NCBI RefSeq assembly: GCF_003590775.1
Contig: NZ_QYUM01000002.1
Span: 1,240,001-1,304,000, forward strand
Source: Sphingomonas cavernae
GTDB lineage: Bacteria > Pseudomonadota > Alphaproteobacteria > Sphingomonadales > Sphingomonadaceae
DNA: 64,000 nt
Reading direction: 5' to 3'
The notes beneath the pieces are model-generated. The model searched no databases and was not told where the DNA came from. It worked only from the letters and a program-made list of their open reading frames with translations. Shown piece after piece: positions 16,649-26,538 of this stretch. The position numbers and the translations under genes are program-made. Positions within the stretch are counted from its first letter, which is position 1. Each line of letters begins with the position of its first letter.

Positions 16649-16728
16649 GGCGTCCCTCCCCCGAAAGTCGCATCACACATGCTTCCCACAGCTTGCGTCG
16701 CCCTGTCCAGCACGCCGCCGCCCTCGCC

Positions 16729-18069
16729 TCACTCCGCCGCCACAATCCCCTTCGGCAGATCCTCGACGCGCGGCATCTTGCCCGCGAGCGCCGCATCGAA
16801 CTGCGGCTTGTCGAGCACACCCTCCCATTTGGAGACCACCACCGTCGCCACCGCGTTCCCGATGAAGTTGGTGAGGCTGCGGCATTCGGACATGAAGCGG
16901 TCGATGCCGAGGATCAGCGCCATGCCCGCCACCGGGATCGAGGGCACGATCGAGAGCGTGGCTGCGAGCGTGATGAAGCCCGCGCCCGTCACCCCCGCCG
17001 CGCCCTTGGACGAGAGCATGGCAACGCCGAGCAGCAGCAGTTGCTGGCCGATCGTCAGTTCGACATCGCATGCCTGCGCGATGAACAGCGCGGCGAGCGT
17101 CATGTAGATATTGGTGCCGTCGAGATTGAAGCTGTAGCCCGTGGGGACGACGAGCCCGACGATCGACTTGGGGCAGCCCGCGCGCTCCATCTTCTCGATC
17201 AGGCTTGGCAGCGCGCTTTCCGACGAAGAAGTGCCCAGCACGAGCAACAGCTCGGCCTTCAGGTACGCGATCAGCTTGAAGATCGAGAAGCCGCACAGCT
17301 TCGCGACAAGGCCGAGCACGACGATCACGAACAGCAGCGAGGTGAGGTAGAAAGTGCCGACCAGTGCCGCGAGATTGGCGAGCGTGCCGACGCCATATTT
17401 GCCGATGGTGAAGGCCATCGCGCCGAACGCGCCGATCGGCGCGACCCTCATCACGATCGCGACGAGCTTGAAGAAGGCGATCGAGACGTCTTCGAGCAGA
17501 TCGAGCAGCTTGGTTCCACGATCGCCGATCAGCGCGAGGCTGATCCCGAACAGGATCGACACGAACAGCACCTGGAGGAGGTTGCCCCCGGTCATCGCCG
17601 ACAGGAAGGTGTCGGGGATGATCGAGCTCAGGAAGCCCGTGATCGTGCTGTCATGCGCCTTGGCCGCGAACTCGCTGACCTTGGAGCCGTCGAGCGTCGC
17701 TGGGTCGATGTTGAGCCCCGCGCCGGGACGCACGACATTGCCGACGACCAGGCCGATGACCAGCGCCAGCGTCGAGAAGAACAGGAAATAGGCAAAGGCC
17801 TTGCCAGCCACGCGGCCGACGGCGGCGAGGTCGCGCATCCCCGCGATGCCGGTGACGATCGTCAGGAAGATGACGGGCGCGATCACCATCTTGACCAGCT
17901 TGATGAAGGCGTCGCCCAACGGCTTCAGCGCCTCGCCCGTCGCGGGCGCAAAATGGCCGAGCAGCACGCCCGCGGCGATCGCGACCAGCACCTGCAAATA
18001 GAGCTGCGCATACCATGGCTTTGCGGGCGGGGGCGGCGGCAGGATCTCCGCGTCAGGGGCGATGATCAT
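16729..18069 (-). CDS. dctA: dicarboxylate/amino acid:cation symporter (DctA-type)
   Basis: A 446-residue inner-membrane protein of the DAACS family. Eight or so hydrophobic stretches flank two re-entrant loops, seen as [14 protein letters not shown] and [12 protein letters not shown], with the substrate/sodium motif [12 protein letters not shown]. DctA relatives import succinate, fumarate, malate or acidic amino acids with cations. I chose ATG 18069 ([10 protein letters not shown]), which has GAAAGG upstream; 17 more codons are open above it. An unusual proline run (PPPPP) sits in the short cytoplasmic N-terminus. Confidence 0.9.
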   Translation of the reverse strand: MIIAPDAEILPPPPPAKPWYAQLYLQVLVAIAAGVLLGHFAPATGEALKPLGDAFIKLVKMVIAPVIFLTIVTGIAGMRDLAAVGRVAGKAFAYFLFFSTLALVIGLVVGNVVRPGAGLNIDPATLDGSKVSEFAAKAHDSTITGFLSSIIPDTFLSAMTGGNLLQVLFVSILFGISLALIGDRGTKLLDLLEDVSIAFFKLVAIVMRVAPIGAFGAMAFTIGKYGVGTLANLAALVGTFYLTSLLFVIVVLGLVAKLCGFSIFKLIAYLKAELLLVLGTSSSESALPSLIEKMERAGCPKSIVGLVVPTGYSFNLDGTNIYMTLAALFIAQACDVELTIGQQLLLLGVAMLSSKGAAGVTGAGFITLAATLSIVPSIPVAGMALILGIDRFMSECRSLTNFIGNAVATVVVSKWEGVLDKPQFDAALAGKMPRVEDLPKGIVAAE

Positions 18070-18194
18070 CTTGGTGCGCCTTTCATCCTCATCACCGTTC
18101 ACTAGCCAGCGGTTCGCCATTCGAAAAGCGGTCTGTCGGCATGCGCCAGCAGCACATCTCCGTGCCGGGCTTGCATCTCCCCGTCCGCGCCGCC

Positions 18195-18875
18195 ATGTCC
18201 AGCGCCATGGACAAGCCCACGCCCCCTCTGAAAGCCGCGATCATTCCGGTCACTCCGTTGCAGCAGAACTGCACGCTGCTCTGGTGCACCGAGACCAACA
18301 AGGGCGCCTTTGTCGATCCCGGCGGCGACCTCGACAAGCTCAAGGATGCGATGCGGCAAACGGGCGTCGAGATCGAGAAGATCCTCGTTACCCATGGCCA
18401 TATCGACCATTGCGGGCAGGCGGGCACCCTCGCGAAGGAACTGGGCGTGCCGATCGAGGGGCCGCATGAGGCCGACCGCTTCTGGATTGCGCGGCTCGAG
18501 GATGACGGCCGCAAATATGGCGTCGACGGCAGGGTGTTCGAGCCCGACCGCTGGCTGGAGGACGGCGATACCTGCACTGTGGGCAATCTCACCTTCGACG
18601 TGATCCACTGCCCTGGCCACACGCCGGGCCATGTCGTGTTTCATCACCCCGAATCAAAGCTCGCGATCGTCGGCGACGTGCTCTTCCAGGGCTCGATCGG
18701 ACGGACCGATTTTCCGATGGGCAATCATCAGGACCTGCTCGACGCGATCACGCAGAAGCTCTGGCCGCTGGGCGACGACACCGCCTTCGTGCCCGGACAC
18801 GGCCCGATGAGCAATTTCGCGCACGAGCGCCGGACCAACCCCTTCGTGAGCGATCAGGCGATGGCTGGCGGCTGA
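18195..18875 (+). CDS. MBL-fold metallo-hydrolase (YcbL/glyoxalase II-like)
   Basis: A 226-residue metallo-beta-lactamase fold protein. Metal ligands are [18 protein letters not shown], the bridging D in [15 protein letters not shown] and PGHGP, the order for YcbL-type hydrolases related to glyoxalase II, which cleave thioesters such as S-lactoylglutathione. The start is uncertain: ATG codons at 18141, 18195 and 18207 are all in frame and none has a clear ribosome site; conserved sequence starts near [15 protein letters not shown]. Divergent from dctA. Confidence 0.85.
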   Translation: MSSAMDKPTPPLKAAIIPVTPLQQNCTLLWCTETNKGAFVDPGGDLDKLKDAMRQTGVEIEKILVTHGHIDHCGQAGTLAKELGVPIEGPHEADRFWIARLEDDGRKYGVDGRVFEPDRWLEDGDTCTVGNLTFDVIHCPGHTPGHVVFHHPESKLAIVGDVLFQGSIGRTDFPMGNHQDLLDAITQKLWPLGDDTAFVPGHGPMSNFAHERRTNPFVSDQAMAGG

Positions 18876-18911
18876 GCGCGCTTGACGGCTACCCCAAGTG
18901 CGTTTTTTGCG

Positions 18912-18999
18912 GTCATGCTGAACTTGTTTCAGCATCCAGGCTGAAGCCGCTCATATTCCGCAAGCGGCACCATAGACCCTGAAACAAGTTCAGGGTGAC
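18912..18999. repeat. inverted-repeat element with 15-base perfect arms
   Basis: CTGAACTTGTTTCAG at 18918-18932 and its exact reverse complement CTGAAACAAGTTCAG at 18979-18993, with additional flanking matches (GTCATGCTGAAC and GTTCAGGGTGAC). The 46-base middle has no gene. The element lies between the MBL hydrolase and the convergent MAPEG gene and belongs to a class of dispersed sphingomonad intergenic repeats; it could act as a bidirectional terminator. Confidence 0.72.
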
Positions 19000-19039
19000 G
19001 GTTGAGGTTGCGGATACCAATGGAAATGCGCCGTCGCGT

Positions 19040-19462
19040 TCAGGCGAAGCGTGGATCGATCGGCTGCCCCGCGGGGGTGAAGACGACGTAGATCGCCCAG
19101 ACGATCAGCGCGATCGTCACCAGATAGGTCACAAGGATGCCGCCCCCGCGCAGCGCATTGGGCGCGGGACGCTCCATGCCGAAGGGGTGGGCCAACCGCG
19201 CTACCGCGAGCAGGCCGCCGAGCACCCACAATCCCAGCGCCGCGCCCGCATGGACTTCGATCAGCCCCATCAGAATCAGCGCGAGCGGCACATATTCGCT
19301 GAAATTGGCGTGGGCGCGCATGCGGGCGCGGAGCAACTCATTGCCGCCGTCCCCGATCATGATCTTGTCCGCGACGCGGATCTTGCCCGCGCGCCACGAC
19401 AGCCAGAGATTGATGATCGCGAGGATCGCGGCGTAGAGCAATGTGATCTTGAGCACAGGCAT
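19040..19462 (-). CDS. MAPEG family membrane protein 1
   Basis: A 140-residue protein with four hydrophobic helices. Motifs RVADKIMIGDGG, MRAHANFSEYVPLALILMG and RLAHPFGM match MAPEG (membrane-associated proteins in eicosanoid and glutathione metabolism). Bacterial members include glutathione-dependent detoxification enzymes, but the activity of this one cannot be read from sequence. It lies 15 bases after the stop of a second MAPEG gene, probably as an operon. Confidence 0.83.
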   Translation of the reverse strand: MPVLKITLLYAAILAIINLWLSWRAGKIRVADKIMIGDGGNELLRARMRAHANFSEYVPLALILMGLIEVHAGAALGLWVLGGLLAVARLAHPFGMERPAPNALRGGGILVTYLVTIALIVWAIYVVFTPAGQPIDPRFA

Positions 19463-19477
19463 GGCGCGTCCTTTCGT

Positions 19478-19903
19478 TCAGCCGACGGCCTGGATATCGG
19501 TGACGATCGGGTCGGCGTTCCCCGCCAGATAGGGAATCGCGATCGCATAGAGGCCGAGGCCGAGCAGCGTCAGCATCGTGACCAGCGTGCCTGCCATCCG
19601 TGCCTTGCCGACGCCATCCATGCCAAAGCCGTGCGCGACGCGCGCCAGTATATAAAGCGCGCCGACGATCCACAGCCAGAGCGAAGTCCCCTGCGCGAAT
19701 TCGATCAGGCCGATCAGGATCAGGACGAAGGGCGTGTATTCGACGAAATTGGCGTGCGCGCGCATTCGGGCGGTAAGCCGGGGATTTCCGCCATCGCCGA
19801 TCGACACTTTTTCGGCAGTGCGCACGCGCCCGACGCGCATCGCAAGCCAGATGTTGACGATCGCGGCGGCACCCGCAATTGTAAGCGTGATCGGTAAAAT
19901 CAT
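19478..19903 (-). CDS. MAPEG family membrane protein 2
   Basis: A 141-residue paralogue of the downstream protein with the same order of motifs: EKVSIGDGG, MRAHANFVEYTPFVLILIG and RVAHGFGM. I chose ATG 19903 (MILPITLTIA), which follows GGGGGAA by six bases; 23 codons more are open upstream. Tandem duplication of MAPEG genes is seen in several alphaproteobacteria. Divergent from rpmF. Confidence 0.83.
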   Translation of the reverse strand: MILPITLTIAGAAAIVNIWLAMRVGRVRTAEKVSIGDGGNPRLTARMRAHANFVEYTPFVLILIGLIEFAQGTSLWLWIVGALYILARVAHGFGMDGVGKARMAGTLVTMLTLLGLGLYAIAIPYLAGNADPIVTDIQAVG

Positions 19904-19966
19904 GACGTTCCCCCATATTTCGTGGCGGTGGGAAACTGTCATGCCTGATCGCCCCAAGCAACGGCC

Positions 19967-19994
19967 TTGCAACTCGTCGGAGAATCGCTATACG
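19967..19994 (+). promoter_or_regulatory. candidate promoter of rpmF
   Basis: TTGCAA (19967-19972) and TATACG (19989-19994) are spaced by 16 bases, a reasonable sigma-70-like match, about 125 bases before the rpmF start. The 217-base gap it sits in has no gene and must also hold the MAPEG promoter on the other strand. Confidence 0.4.
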
Positions 19995-20120
19995 CCCGGC
20001 TTCGCTCGCGATGAGCCCGGCCGCGATGGTCCGCGGCCTTACCAGGCTGTCGGTTGCCAGCATGGCATCAAGGGCGTAACCGCAGATTTGTATTTTTGAA
20101 GAACTGGAACAGGTGCCGGA

Positions 20121-20300
20121 ATGGCTGTCCCCAAGAGAAAAACCACGCCGTCCAAGCGCGGCATGCGCCGCAGCCATGACGCGCTCAGCGTCGAGAGCTT
20201 TCAGGAATGCCCGAACTGCGGCGAACTGAAGCGCCCGCACAATCTGTGCCCGGCCTGCGGCCATTATAACGGCCGCGAGATCGTTTCGGCCGAAGGCTGA
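20121..20300 (+). CDS. rpmF: 50S ribosomal protein L32
   Basis: A short 59-residue protein starting [22 protein letters not shown], followed by the zinc-type pairs CPNCG and CPACG and ending [11 protein letters not shown]32 is part of the large ribosomal subunit near the peptidyl transferase region. This gene heads the block rpmF-plsX-fabH-ihfA-merR, the classical order in which ribosomal protein L32 is linked to fatty acid and phospholipid synthesis. The plsX start follows 29 bases later. Confidence 0.95.
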   Translation: MAVPKRKTTPSKRGMRRSHDALSVESFQECPNCGELKRPHNLCPACGHYNGREIVSAEG

Positions 20301-20329
20301 CACAAGCGCTTTCCGAGGAGTCGGGACCG

Positions 20330-21379
20330 GTGGGCAGTTCGCCGCGGATCGCAGTCGACGCGATGGGCGGCGATGAGGGCCTGGCGGTCATGCTGGCTGG
20401 CGTCGCGCGTGCGCGCCGCCAGAATGACGGCATGCGCTTCCTGCTCGTCGGTGACGAGGCACAGATCAGGGCGGGGCTCGAGAAACACCCCAATCTGAGC
20501 GCAGCCTCCGAAATCCTGCACGCGCCCGAAGTGGTGACCGCCACCGACAAGCCCAGTCAGGCGATCCGGCGTGCCAAGACGACCTCGATGGGGCTCGCGA
20601 TCGACGCGGTGAAACGCGGCGACGCCGCCGCTGCCGTGTCTGCGGGCAATACCGGCGCGCTGATGGCCATGTCCAAGCTCTCGCTGCGCACCATGCCGGG
20701 GATCGATCGTCCCGCGCTCGCCGCGCTGTTGCCCAGCCTTGGCGAGAACGATCTGGTCATGCTCGATCTCGGCGCCAATACCGAGTGCGACGCGCAGAAC
20801 CTGATCCAGTTCGCGGTGATGGGCGCGGCCTATGCGCGCACCGTGCTCGAACTCGACCGCCCGCGCGTTGCGCTGCTCAACATCGGCACCGAAGAACTCA
20901 AGGGCACCGACGAGATCAAGGACGCCTCCACCGCACTGCGCACGGCGACCTATCTGCCCATGCAGTTCAACGGCTTTATCGAGGGCGACCGCATCTCGCG
21001 CGGCGAGGTCGACGTCATCGTCTGCGACGGCTTCTCGGGCAATATCGCGCTCAAGACCGCTGAAGGCACCGCGCGCTTCGTGGGCGACCTGCTCAAGCGC
21101 GCCTTCACCAGTTCGCTGCGCTCCAAGATCGGCTTCCTGATCTCGCGCCCAGCGACCGAGCTGCTCAAGCATCATCTCGATCCGAACAACCACAATGGCG
21201 CGGTCTTCCTTGGTCTCAACGGGCTTGTGGTGAAAAGCCATGGCAGCGCCAATGAAGTCGGCGTCGCCAACGCGATCGGTGTCGCGGCCAAGATGGTGCG
21301 CGCAGATCTGGCGCGGCGAATCACCGAGGATCTGGACAATTTCAAGGCCCATATCGGGCCAGAGGTAGCTGAGGCATGA
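20330..21379 (+). CDS. plsX: phosphate acyltransferase PlsX
   Basis: A 349-residue cytoplasmic enzyme that makes acyl-phosphate from acyl-ACP for phospholipid synthesis. The N-terminal [27 protein letters not shown] and CDGFSGN motifs match PlsX. It starts with GTG 20330, preceded by CCGAGGAG at about 10 bases. The stop overlaps the fabH start (ATGA at 21376-21379), so they are translationally coupled. Confidence 0.95.
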   Translation: MGSSPRIAVDAMGGDEGLAVMLAGVARARRQNDGMRFLLVGDEAQIRAGLEKHPNLSAASEILHAPEVVTATDKPSQAIRRAKTTSMGLAIDAVKRGDAAAAVSAGNTGALMAMSKLSLRTMPGIDRPALAALLPSLGENDLVMLDLGANTECDAQNLIQFAVMGAAYARTVLELDRPRVALLNIGTEELKGTDEIKDASTALRTATYLPMQFNGFIEGDRISRGEVDVIVCDGFSGNIALKTAEGTARFVGDLLKRAFTSSLRSKIGFLISRPATELLKHHLDPNNHNGAVFLGLNGLVVKSHGSANEVGVANAIGVAAKMVRADLARRITEDLDNFKAHIGPEVAEA

Positions 21380-22335
21380 CGCGTCGCGCGGCGATTTTGG
21401 GTACGGGTTCTGCTCTTCCGGCGCGCCGCATGAGCAATCATGAGCTGGCAGCCCAGGTCGACACGTCGGACGAGTGGATCGTCGAGCGCACCGGCATCCG
21501 CTTCCGTCATGTCGCCGGTCCCGACGAAACGACCTCTACGCTCGCCACGGCGGCAGCGCAGCATGCGCTTGACGCCGCGGGCATGGACGCGCGCGATATC
21601 GACCTGATCGTCCTTGCGACCGCCACGCCCGATCAAACCTTTCCTGCGACCGCAACGCGCGTGCAGGCTGCGCTAGGCATCAACGACTGCGTCGCTTTCG
21701 ATGTCCAGGCGGTCTGTTCGGGCTTCCTCTATGCGCTCTCCGTCGCCGACAGCATGATTCGTTCGGGTGCGGCGACCAATGCTCTGGTGATCGGCGCCGA
21801 GACGATGACGCGAATCCTCGACTGGGAAGACCGCAACACCTGCGTGCTCTTCGGCGACGGCGCGGGCGCGATTGTGCTCGCGGCGCGGGACGGCGAACAG
21901 GGCGTGCTTTCCGCCAGGCTCCACGCCGATGGCCGTCACAACGAGCTGCTCTATGTCGACGGCGGCGTCTCAACCACAGGCACGATCGGCAAGATCCGGA
22001 TGAAGGGACGTGAGGTGTTCCGCCATGCGGTGGTTAACCTCGCCAATGTGCTCGGCGAGACGCTGGAGGCTGCGGGACTGGCCCCCGATGATATCGACTG
22101 GCTCGTCCCGCATCAGGCCAATGCGCGAATCCTTGACGCCACCGCACGCAAGCTCGGCCTTGACCCGGTCAAGGTCGTCGTCACCGTGGACCAGCACGCC
22201 AACACGTCGGCTGCGTCGGTGCCGCTCGCACTCGATCAGGCCGTCCGCGACGGACGGATCAAAAAGGACGATATAGTGGTGCTCGAGGCCATGGGCGGCG
22301 GCTTTACGTGGGGGGCGGCCGTGGTACGCTATTGA
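21376..22335 (+). CDS. fabH: 3-oxoacyl-ACP synthase III (KAS III)
   Basis: A 319-residue thiolase-fold enzyme that condenses acetyl-CoA with malonyl-ACP to begin each fatty acid. The active-site Cys114 is in VQAVCSGF, with His in VPHQANARI and Asn in [20 protein letters not shown] and the C-terminal GGGFTWGAA also match. The start overlaps plsX. Length is normal. Confidence 0.95.
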   Translation: MTRRAAILGTGSALPARRMSNHELAAQVDTSDEWIVERTGIRFRHVAGPDETTSTLATAAAQHALDAAGMDARDIDLIVLATATPDQTFPATATRVQAALGINDCVAFDVQAVCSGFLYALSVADSMIRSGAATNALVIGAETMTRILDWEDRNTCVLFGDGAGAIVLAARDGEQGVLSARLHADGRHNELLYVDGGVSTTGTIGKIRMKGREVFRHAVVNLANVLGETLEAAGLAPDDIDWLVPHQANARILDATARKLGLDPVKVVVTVDQHANTSAASVPLALDQAVRDGRIKKDDIVVLEAMGGGFTWGAAVVRY

Positions 22336-22398
22336 TCTCCGTCAATTGAATCTTCGGCCGCGAAACGATAGAATGATTTCAAAGCCGTAGAGAAGGGG

Positions 22399-22704
22399 AT
22401 GAATATGGCTTCCGCACCTACATTGACCCGCGCCGATCTGGCCGATTCGGTACACCGCGAGATCGGGCTTTCGCGCGCCGAATCGTCGAAGCTGGTGGAG
22501 CAGATACTCGACCATATGTGCGACGCGCTTGCCGAAGGGCAGAACGTCAAAATCTCGGGATTCGGCAGTTTCGTGTTGCGCGACAAGGGGCAGCGCATCG
22601 GTCGCAATCCCAAGACCGGCGTCGAGGTTCCGATCGCACCCAGACGCGTGCTGACTTTCCGCGCCAGCCAGATGCTGCGCGATCAAATCGTCAAGGCGGG
22701 CTGA
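22399..22704 (+). CDS. ihfA: integration host factor subunit alpha
   Basis: A 101-residue nucleoid protein of the HU/IHF family. The start [18 protein letters not shown] and the DNA-bending arm [21 protein letters not shown] with its proline are IHF-alpha features. IHF binds the minor groove and bends DNA sharply, with the beta subunit as partner. ATG 22399 or 22405 could start it. It sits 63 bases after fabH. Confidence 0.92.
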   Translation: MNMASAPTLTRADLADSVHREIGLSRAESSKLVEQILDHMCDALAEGQNVKISGFGSFVLRDKGQRIGRNPKTGVEVPIAPRRVLTFRASQMLRDQIVKAG

Positions 22705-22711
22705 CCGCCGC

Positions 22712-23074
22712 ATGGCGGACAAGGCCGAGGGGGCGTTTCTGACGATCAGCGAGCTTGCCGATGACCTCGGCCTGCCGCAGCATATACTACGCTATTGGGA
22801 GTCGCGGTTCCCGCAGCTCCGCCCGCTCCAGCGCGCAGGCAAGCGACGCTACTACCGGCCCGAAGACGTCGCGCTCGCCCGAAAGATCCACAGCCTGCTC
22901 AACCAGGAAGGTTATACGATCAAGGGCGTGCAGAAACTGTTGGGCAACAAGGCAAACGGCGCGACCGCCACGGCGGCGCCCGCGCCCGCACCGGCCGAAA
23001 CGGGTTCCTTCACCGATATCGGTGCGTTGCGGCGCATACGCGCTCAGCTTGCAGACGCGCTCGCCAGCGCCTGA
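22712..23074 (+). CDS. MerR-family transcriptional regulator
   Basis: A 120-residue protein with a MerR-type winged helix at residues 8-75 (FLTISELADDLGLPQHILRYWESRFPQLRP, then GKRRYYRPEDV) and a short Ala/Pro linker before a C-terminal helix. MerR proteins with this dispersed YWE-RFPQL form are conserved next to ihfA in alphaproteobacteria; their target is unclear. The start ATG is seven bases after the ihfA stop. No metal-binding cysteines are seen. Confidence 0.87.
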   Translation: MADKAEGAFLTISELADDLGLPQHILRYWESRFPQLRPLQRAGKRRYYRPEDVALARKIHSLLNQEGYTIKGVQKLLGNKANGATATAAPAPAPAETGSFTDIGALRRIRAQLADALASA

Positions 23075-23134
23075 CCTCGGGCTAGCTGTCGCGCCAGCAC
23101 GCGAGGTTTCGACAACTCACGGCGGATCAGCCCG

Positions 23135-23683
23135 TCAATGACCATGCGGCACGGGGCCAAGCTCGGCATCGAGATCGCGCGGGCGCATGAGGCGGACGAA
23201 CCGGCCGCTGTCGCCTTTGACGTCGCTCCAGTGTTCAACATCAAACTCGATCGCCGCCAGCGCAGCGGTCGGGAACTTTTCCTCGACCGCATCGCGCAAG
23301 GGGTCGCCCTGCCGATCGGGCACGAGCATCAGGATCAGGTCCTCGAAGCCGGGATTATGGCCGCACATCAGCACCGCCTTCGCACTGTCGGGCGCATCGT
23401 GGACCACATCCAGCAGCGTTGCCGCTGAAGCGAGATAGATGCGTCGATCCCAGCTCGGCGTCACGCTGCGGCCCATCCCTTCCCAGAGATAATCGAGCGT
23501 CTCAGTGCAGCGGATCGCGGGCGAGGAGACGAGATGATCATATTGCAGCCCCTCATCGCGCAGGTAGCGGCCCATGCGCTTCGCCCCCCGGATCCCGCGC
23601 GCATTGAGCGGACGATCGAAATCGCGCGCGACGGGATCATCCCAACTTGATTTGGCGTGGCGCAGCAATGTCAGCGTCTTCAT
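23135..23683 (-). CDS. sixA: SixA-like histidine phosphatase
   Basis: A 182-residue histidine phosphatase-superfamily protein. The phosphohistidine loop LLRHAKSSW has the catalytic His9, and the second His lies in CGHNPGFEDL; there is one compact domain and no signal peptide. SixA relatives dephosphorylate phosphohistidine proteins. Its start ATG overlaps the dinG stop (ATGA), so the two are co-translated. Confidence 0.88.
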   Translation of the reverse strand: MKTLTLLRHAKSSWDDPVARDFDRPLNARGIRGAKRMGRYLRDEGLQYDHLVSSPAIRCTETLDYLWEGMGRSVTPSWDRRIYLASAATLLDVVHDAPDSAKAVLMCGHNPGFEDLILMLVPDRQGDPLRDAVEEKFPTAALAAIEFDVEHWSDVKGDSGRFVRLMRPRDLDAELGPVPHGH

Positions 23684-26406
23684 GCCTTCTCCGTTGGCGC
23701 GATCCCGGCGGTCTCCTGCCGCGGTTCGATGACAGGACCAAGACGGTCTTTAACGTGCGCGACCGCTTCGTCCAGCGTGACGCGGTGAACGGGCGTCCCC
23801 GACGGAAAGGCGGAGAGCAGCCGCGAGGGCATGGCTGCGGAGAGCATGACGAAAAGACCGCGGTCATCGGCCCGCCGGATCAAGCGCCCGAACGCCTGCG
23901 CCAGTCGCGCGCGGATGATCTGGTCGTCATAGGCGCCACCGCCCCCCGCGAGCCGCCGTGCGGCGTGGAGCACCGAGGGCTTGGGCCAGGGCACGCCCTC
24001 CATCAGCACGAGCCGCAGCGAATGGCCGGGGACGTCGACGCCGTCGCGCAGCGCATCGGTGCCGAGCAGCGAGGCGCGCGGATCGTCGCGGAAGATGTCG
24101 ACGAGCGTCCCGGTATCCATCGGATCGACGTGCTGCGCGTAGAGCGGCAGGCCCTCGCGCGCCAGCCGGTCGGCGATCCGGGCATGGACCGCGCGCAGCC
24201 GCCGGATCGCGGTGAACAGGCCGAGCGTTCCGCCCTCCGCCGCCATGACCAGCCGGCCATAGGCCCCGGCGAGTGCGGCGATGTCGCCCTTTTTGACGTC
24301 GGTGACGATCAGCACCTCGGCTTGAGCGGCATAGTCGAAGGGGCTGGGCGCCTCGAAGCGCGTCGCGGGCTGCGCCAGGTGCAGCGCGCCGCTGCGCGCC
24401 TCGGCGACATGCCAGTCGCCACCGCCCTTGAGCGTTGCAGAGGTGACAAGCACGCCGTGCGCCGGCTTGAGTACGATTTGCGCGACGGGGCGCGTCGGAT
24501 CGAGCCAGTGGCGGTGCAGGCCGACGTCATAGTCGCGTCCCTCGATTCGGTCGACGGCGAGCCAGTCGACGAAATCGGGATCGGCGGGCCCGCCGATGCG
24601 TGAGAGCAGCGCCAGCCAGCCCGACAAGGCATCGGTCCGCCAGCTAAGACTTGCGATCGCGCCCTCGACACGCGCACGCGCCTGTCCGTCGAGCCAGTCG
24701 GGACCGTCCTCGATCAGCGCCTCGAGCCTTCGTCCAAGCCTGACCAGCGGGCGCAGCAGCGCATCGAGCGCCTCGGCCGCAGGCTGCGCGGCAGAGACGA
24801 GCGCGCCATCGAGTTCGGCCATCTCCGTTTCGAGGCCATAGCCCGCATCCTCTCCCGCGCCGCGTGCATAGGTGGTGCCGCGGACCGCGGCGAGCAGCAC
24901 TTCTATGGGGCCGAAGGGTGCGCCTTCGCCCAGCCGCTGGAGCCAACCGTCCGAAGGGAGCGCCTGCGCGGCGTTGGTCGCTTCGGCGATCGCCAGCCCG
25001 CCCTCCATGTCGTAGCTCGCGACATCCGACAAGCGCGCCGAAAGCCCGCGCCGTCGCCCGCGCGACTTTCCCTCGGGGCCCGTCACCCAGCGGCGGAGCT
25101 CGATCGCTTCCTGCCCGGTGAGCGCGGTCGCGAACATCGAGTCGGCGGCGTCGAACAGGTGATGCCCCTCGTCGAAGACCAGCCGCGTCGGGCGGTTCGC
25201 GGCCTCGCGCCCGCGCGCTGCATTGACCATTACGAGTGCGTGGTTGGCGATGACGATATCCGCATCAGCGCTGGCGCGGCTCGCGCGCTCGATGAAGCAT
25301 TTGCGGTAATGCGGGCAGCCCGCATAGATGCATTCGCCGCGCCGGTCGGTGAGCGCGGTCGCGCCCGCGCGGCGGAAGAGCGTGGGCAGCCAGCCGGGAA
25401 GGTCGCCCCCCACCATGTCACCGTCGGCGCTATATGCGGCCCAGCGCGCCACGAGCTGTGCAAGGATCGCGGCGCGCCCGGCGAAACCGCCCTGAAGCGC
25501 ATCCTCGAGATTGAGCAGGCAGAGATAGTTCTCGCGCCCCTTGCGGAGCACGACCTTCTTTCGCCGCACACGCGCATCGGGAAAGAGTCGCTCGCTTTCG
25601 CGGCTGAGCTGGCGCTGCAGCGTCTTGGTATAGGTCGATATCCACACCGGGCCGTCGGCGCGCTCGGCCCAGAGCGACGCGGGCGACAGATAGCCAAGCG
25701 TCTTGCCGATCCCGGTTCCCGCCTCGGCGAGGATCAGTTGCGGCTCATCCACGCGCGTTCGCGGCGCGAAGGCCTGTAACACGGCGGCGGCATAGTCCTG
25801 CTGGCCGGGGCGAATCTCGGCGCCGTGGCCGGTGAGGTCGTCAAGCCGCTGCGCAACGTCTGCAGGATCGAGCGAGATTGCGCGCGGCGGCGTGCGCGGT
25901 GGCGCGTCCTCCCATTCGGGCAATCTGGAAAACAGCCAGCGCTCGGCGCGCGCGGGCGCGTCAAGGCGATCGACCAGCGCCGCCGCCCACGGCCAGCGCA
26001 TCCGCGTGAGCGTCTGCGCCGCAGTCCAAGCGCCCTCGCGCTCGGCCCAGTGTGGATCATCGGCGCGCGCGAGCAATGCACCAGCGGCGCTGCGCAGGAA
26101 GTCGGCGACTTCCGAATCCTGCTCGGGCGGTGCCAGCCCGATCGCACGCGCCAGGCCCTTGGGCGTCGGCACCGCGAAGCGCGCGGGATGGATGAAGGCG
26201 AAGAGTTCGAGCAGATCGAGCCCCGAAAGCTCGGGATACCCCAGCCGCTGTCCAATCAGGGGTGCGTTGAGCACGATCAGCGGGGTTTCGGCGGCGCACG
26301 CAATCGCCTCGCCTCGCCCGAGACCCCGGGTTTCGCCGTCGGGCGTGGCGATCCAGATGCCGCCATGGCTTGCATAGAGCGCGGGATAGGGCAATGAGGC
26401 GGCCAC
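23680..26406 (-). CDS. DinG/Rad3-type ATP-dependent DNA helicase
   Basis: A 908-residue XPD/Rad3-like helicase. Walker A is EAGTGIGKT, Walker B is DEGHH, and the iron-sulfur-cluster cysteines fall near residue 300 (YLCLL) and 355-370 (CIYAGCPHYRKC), the XPD/DinG arrangement. Motif VI has FGRLIRRADDRG. The first about 190 residues form an extra N-terminal domain not found in E. coli DinG. GTG 26406 is the only start that keeps the whole conserved sequence. The family unwinds DNA in repair or replication of R-loops and lesions. Confidence 0.88.
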   Translation of the reverse strand: MAASLPYPALYASHGGIWIATPDGETRGLGRGEAIACAAETPLIVLNAPLIGQRLGYPELSGLDLLELFAFIHPARFAVPTPKGLARAIGLAPPEQDSEVADFLRSAAGALLARADDPHWAEREGAWTAAQTLTRMRWPWAAALVDRLDAPARAERWLFSRLPEWEDAPPRTPPRAISLDPADVAQRLDDLTGHGAEIRPGQQDYAAAVLQAFAPRTRVDEPQLILAEAGTGIGKTLGYLSPASLWAERADGPVWISTYTKTLQRQLSRESERLFPDARVRRKKVVLRKGRENYLCLLNLEDALQGGFAGRAAILAQLVARWAAYSADGDMVGGDLPGWLPTLFRRAGATALTDRRGECIYAGCPHYRKCFIERASRASADADIVIANHALVMVNAARGREAANRPTRLVFDEGHHLFDAADSMFATALTGQEAIELRRWVTGPEGKSRGRRRGLSARLSDVASYDMEGGLAIAEATNAAQALPSDGWLQRLGEGAPFGPIEVLLAAVRGTTYARGAGEDAGYGLETEMAELDGALVSAAQPAAEALDALLRPLVRLGRRLEALIEDGPDWLDGQARARVEGAIASLSWRTDALSGWLALLSRIGGPADPDFVDWLAVDRIEGRDYDVGLHRHWLDPTRPVAQIVLKPAHGVLVTSATLKGGGDWHVAEARSGALHLAQPATRFEAPSPFDYAAQAEVLIVTDVKKGDIAALAGAYGRLVMAAEGGTLGLFTAIRRLRAVHARIADRLAREGLPLYAQHVDPMDTGTLVDIFRDDPRASLLGTDALRDGVDVPGHSLRLVLMEGVPWPKPSVLHAARRLAGGGGAYDDQIIRARLAQAFGRLIRRADDRGLFVMLSAAMPSRLLSAFPSGTPVHRVTLDEAVAHVKDRLGPVIEPRQETAGIAPTEKA

Positions 26407-26431
26407 GAACTCGGTCTACTGCTTCCTTGGC

Positions 26432-26488
26432 GCTCAGGCTGAGCCTGTCGAAGCCTTTCAAAAACCCTTCGACAAGCTCAGGGCGAGC
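26432..26488. repeat. inverted-repeat element (GCTCAGG...CTTCGACAAGCTCAG)
   Basis: Arms GCTCAGGCTGAGCCTGTCGAAG (positions 26432-26453; motif GAGCCTGTCGAAG) and CTTCGACAAGCTCAGG (from 26467) pair imperfectly over 22 bases with a 13-base spacer. It lies in the divergent gap between the helicase and lysS. The unit is a common dispersed repeat in sphingomonads. It could fold as an RNA hairpin; no gene is inside. Confidence 0.7.
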
Positions 26489-26538
26489 GCATCGGGGCGG
26501 GCCGGTTCTATGAGATGAAGAACGAAAGGGCAACGTAC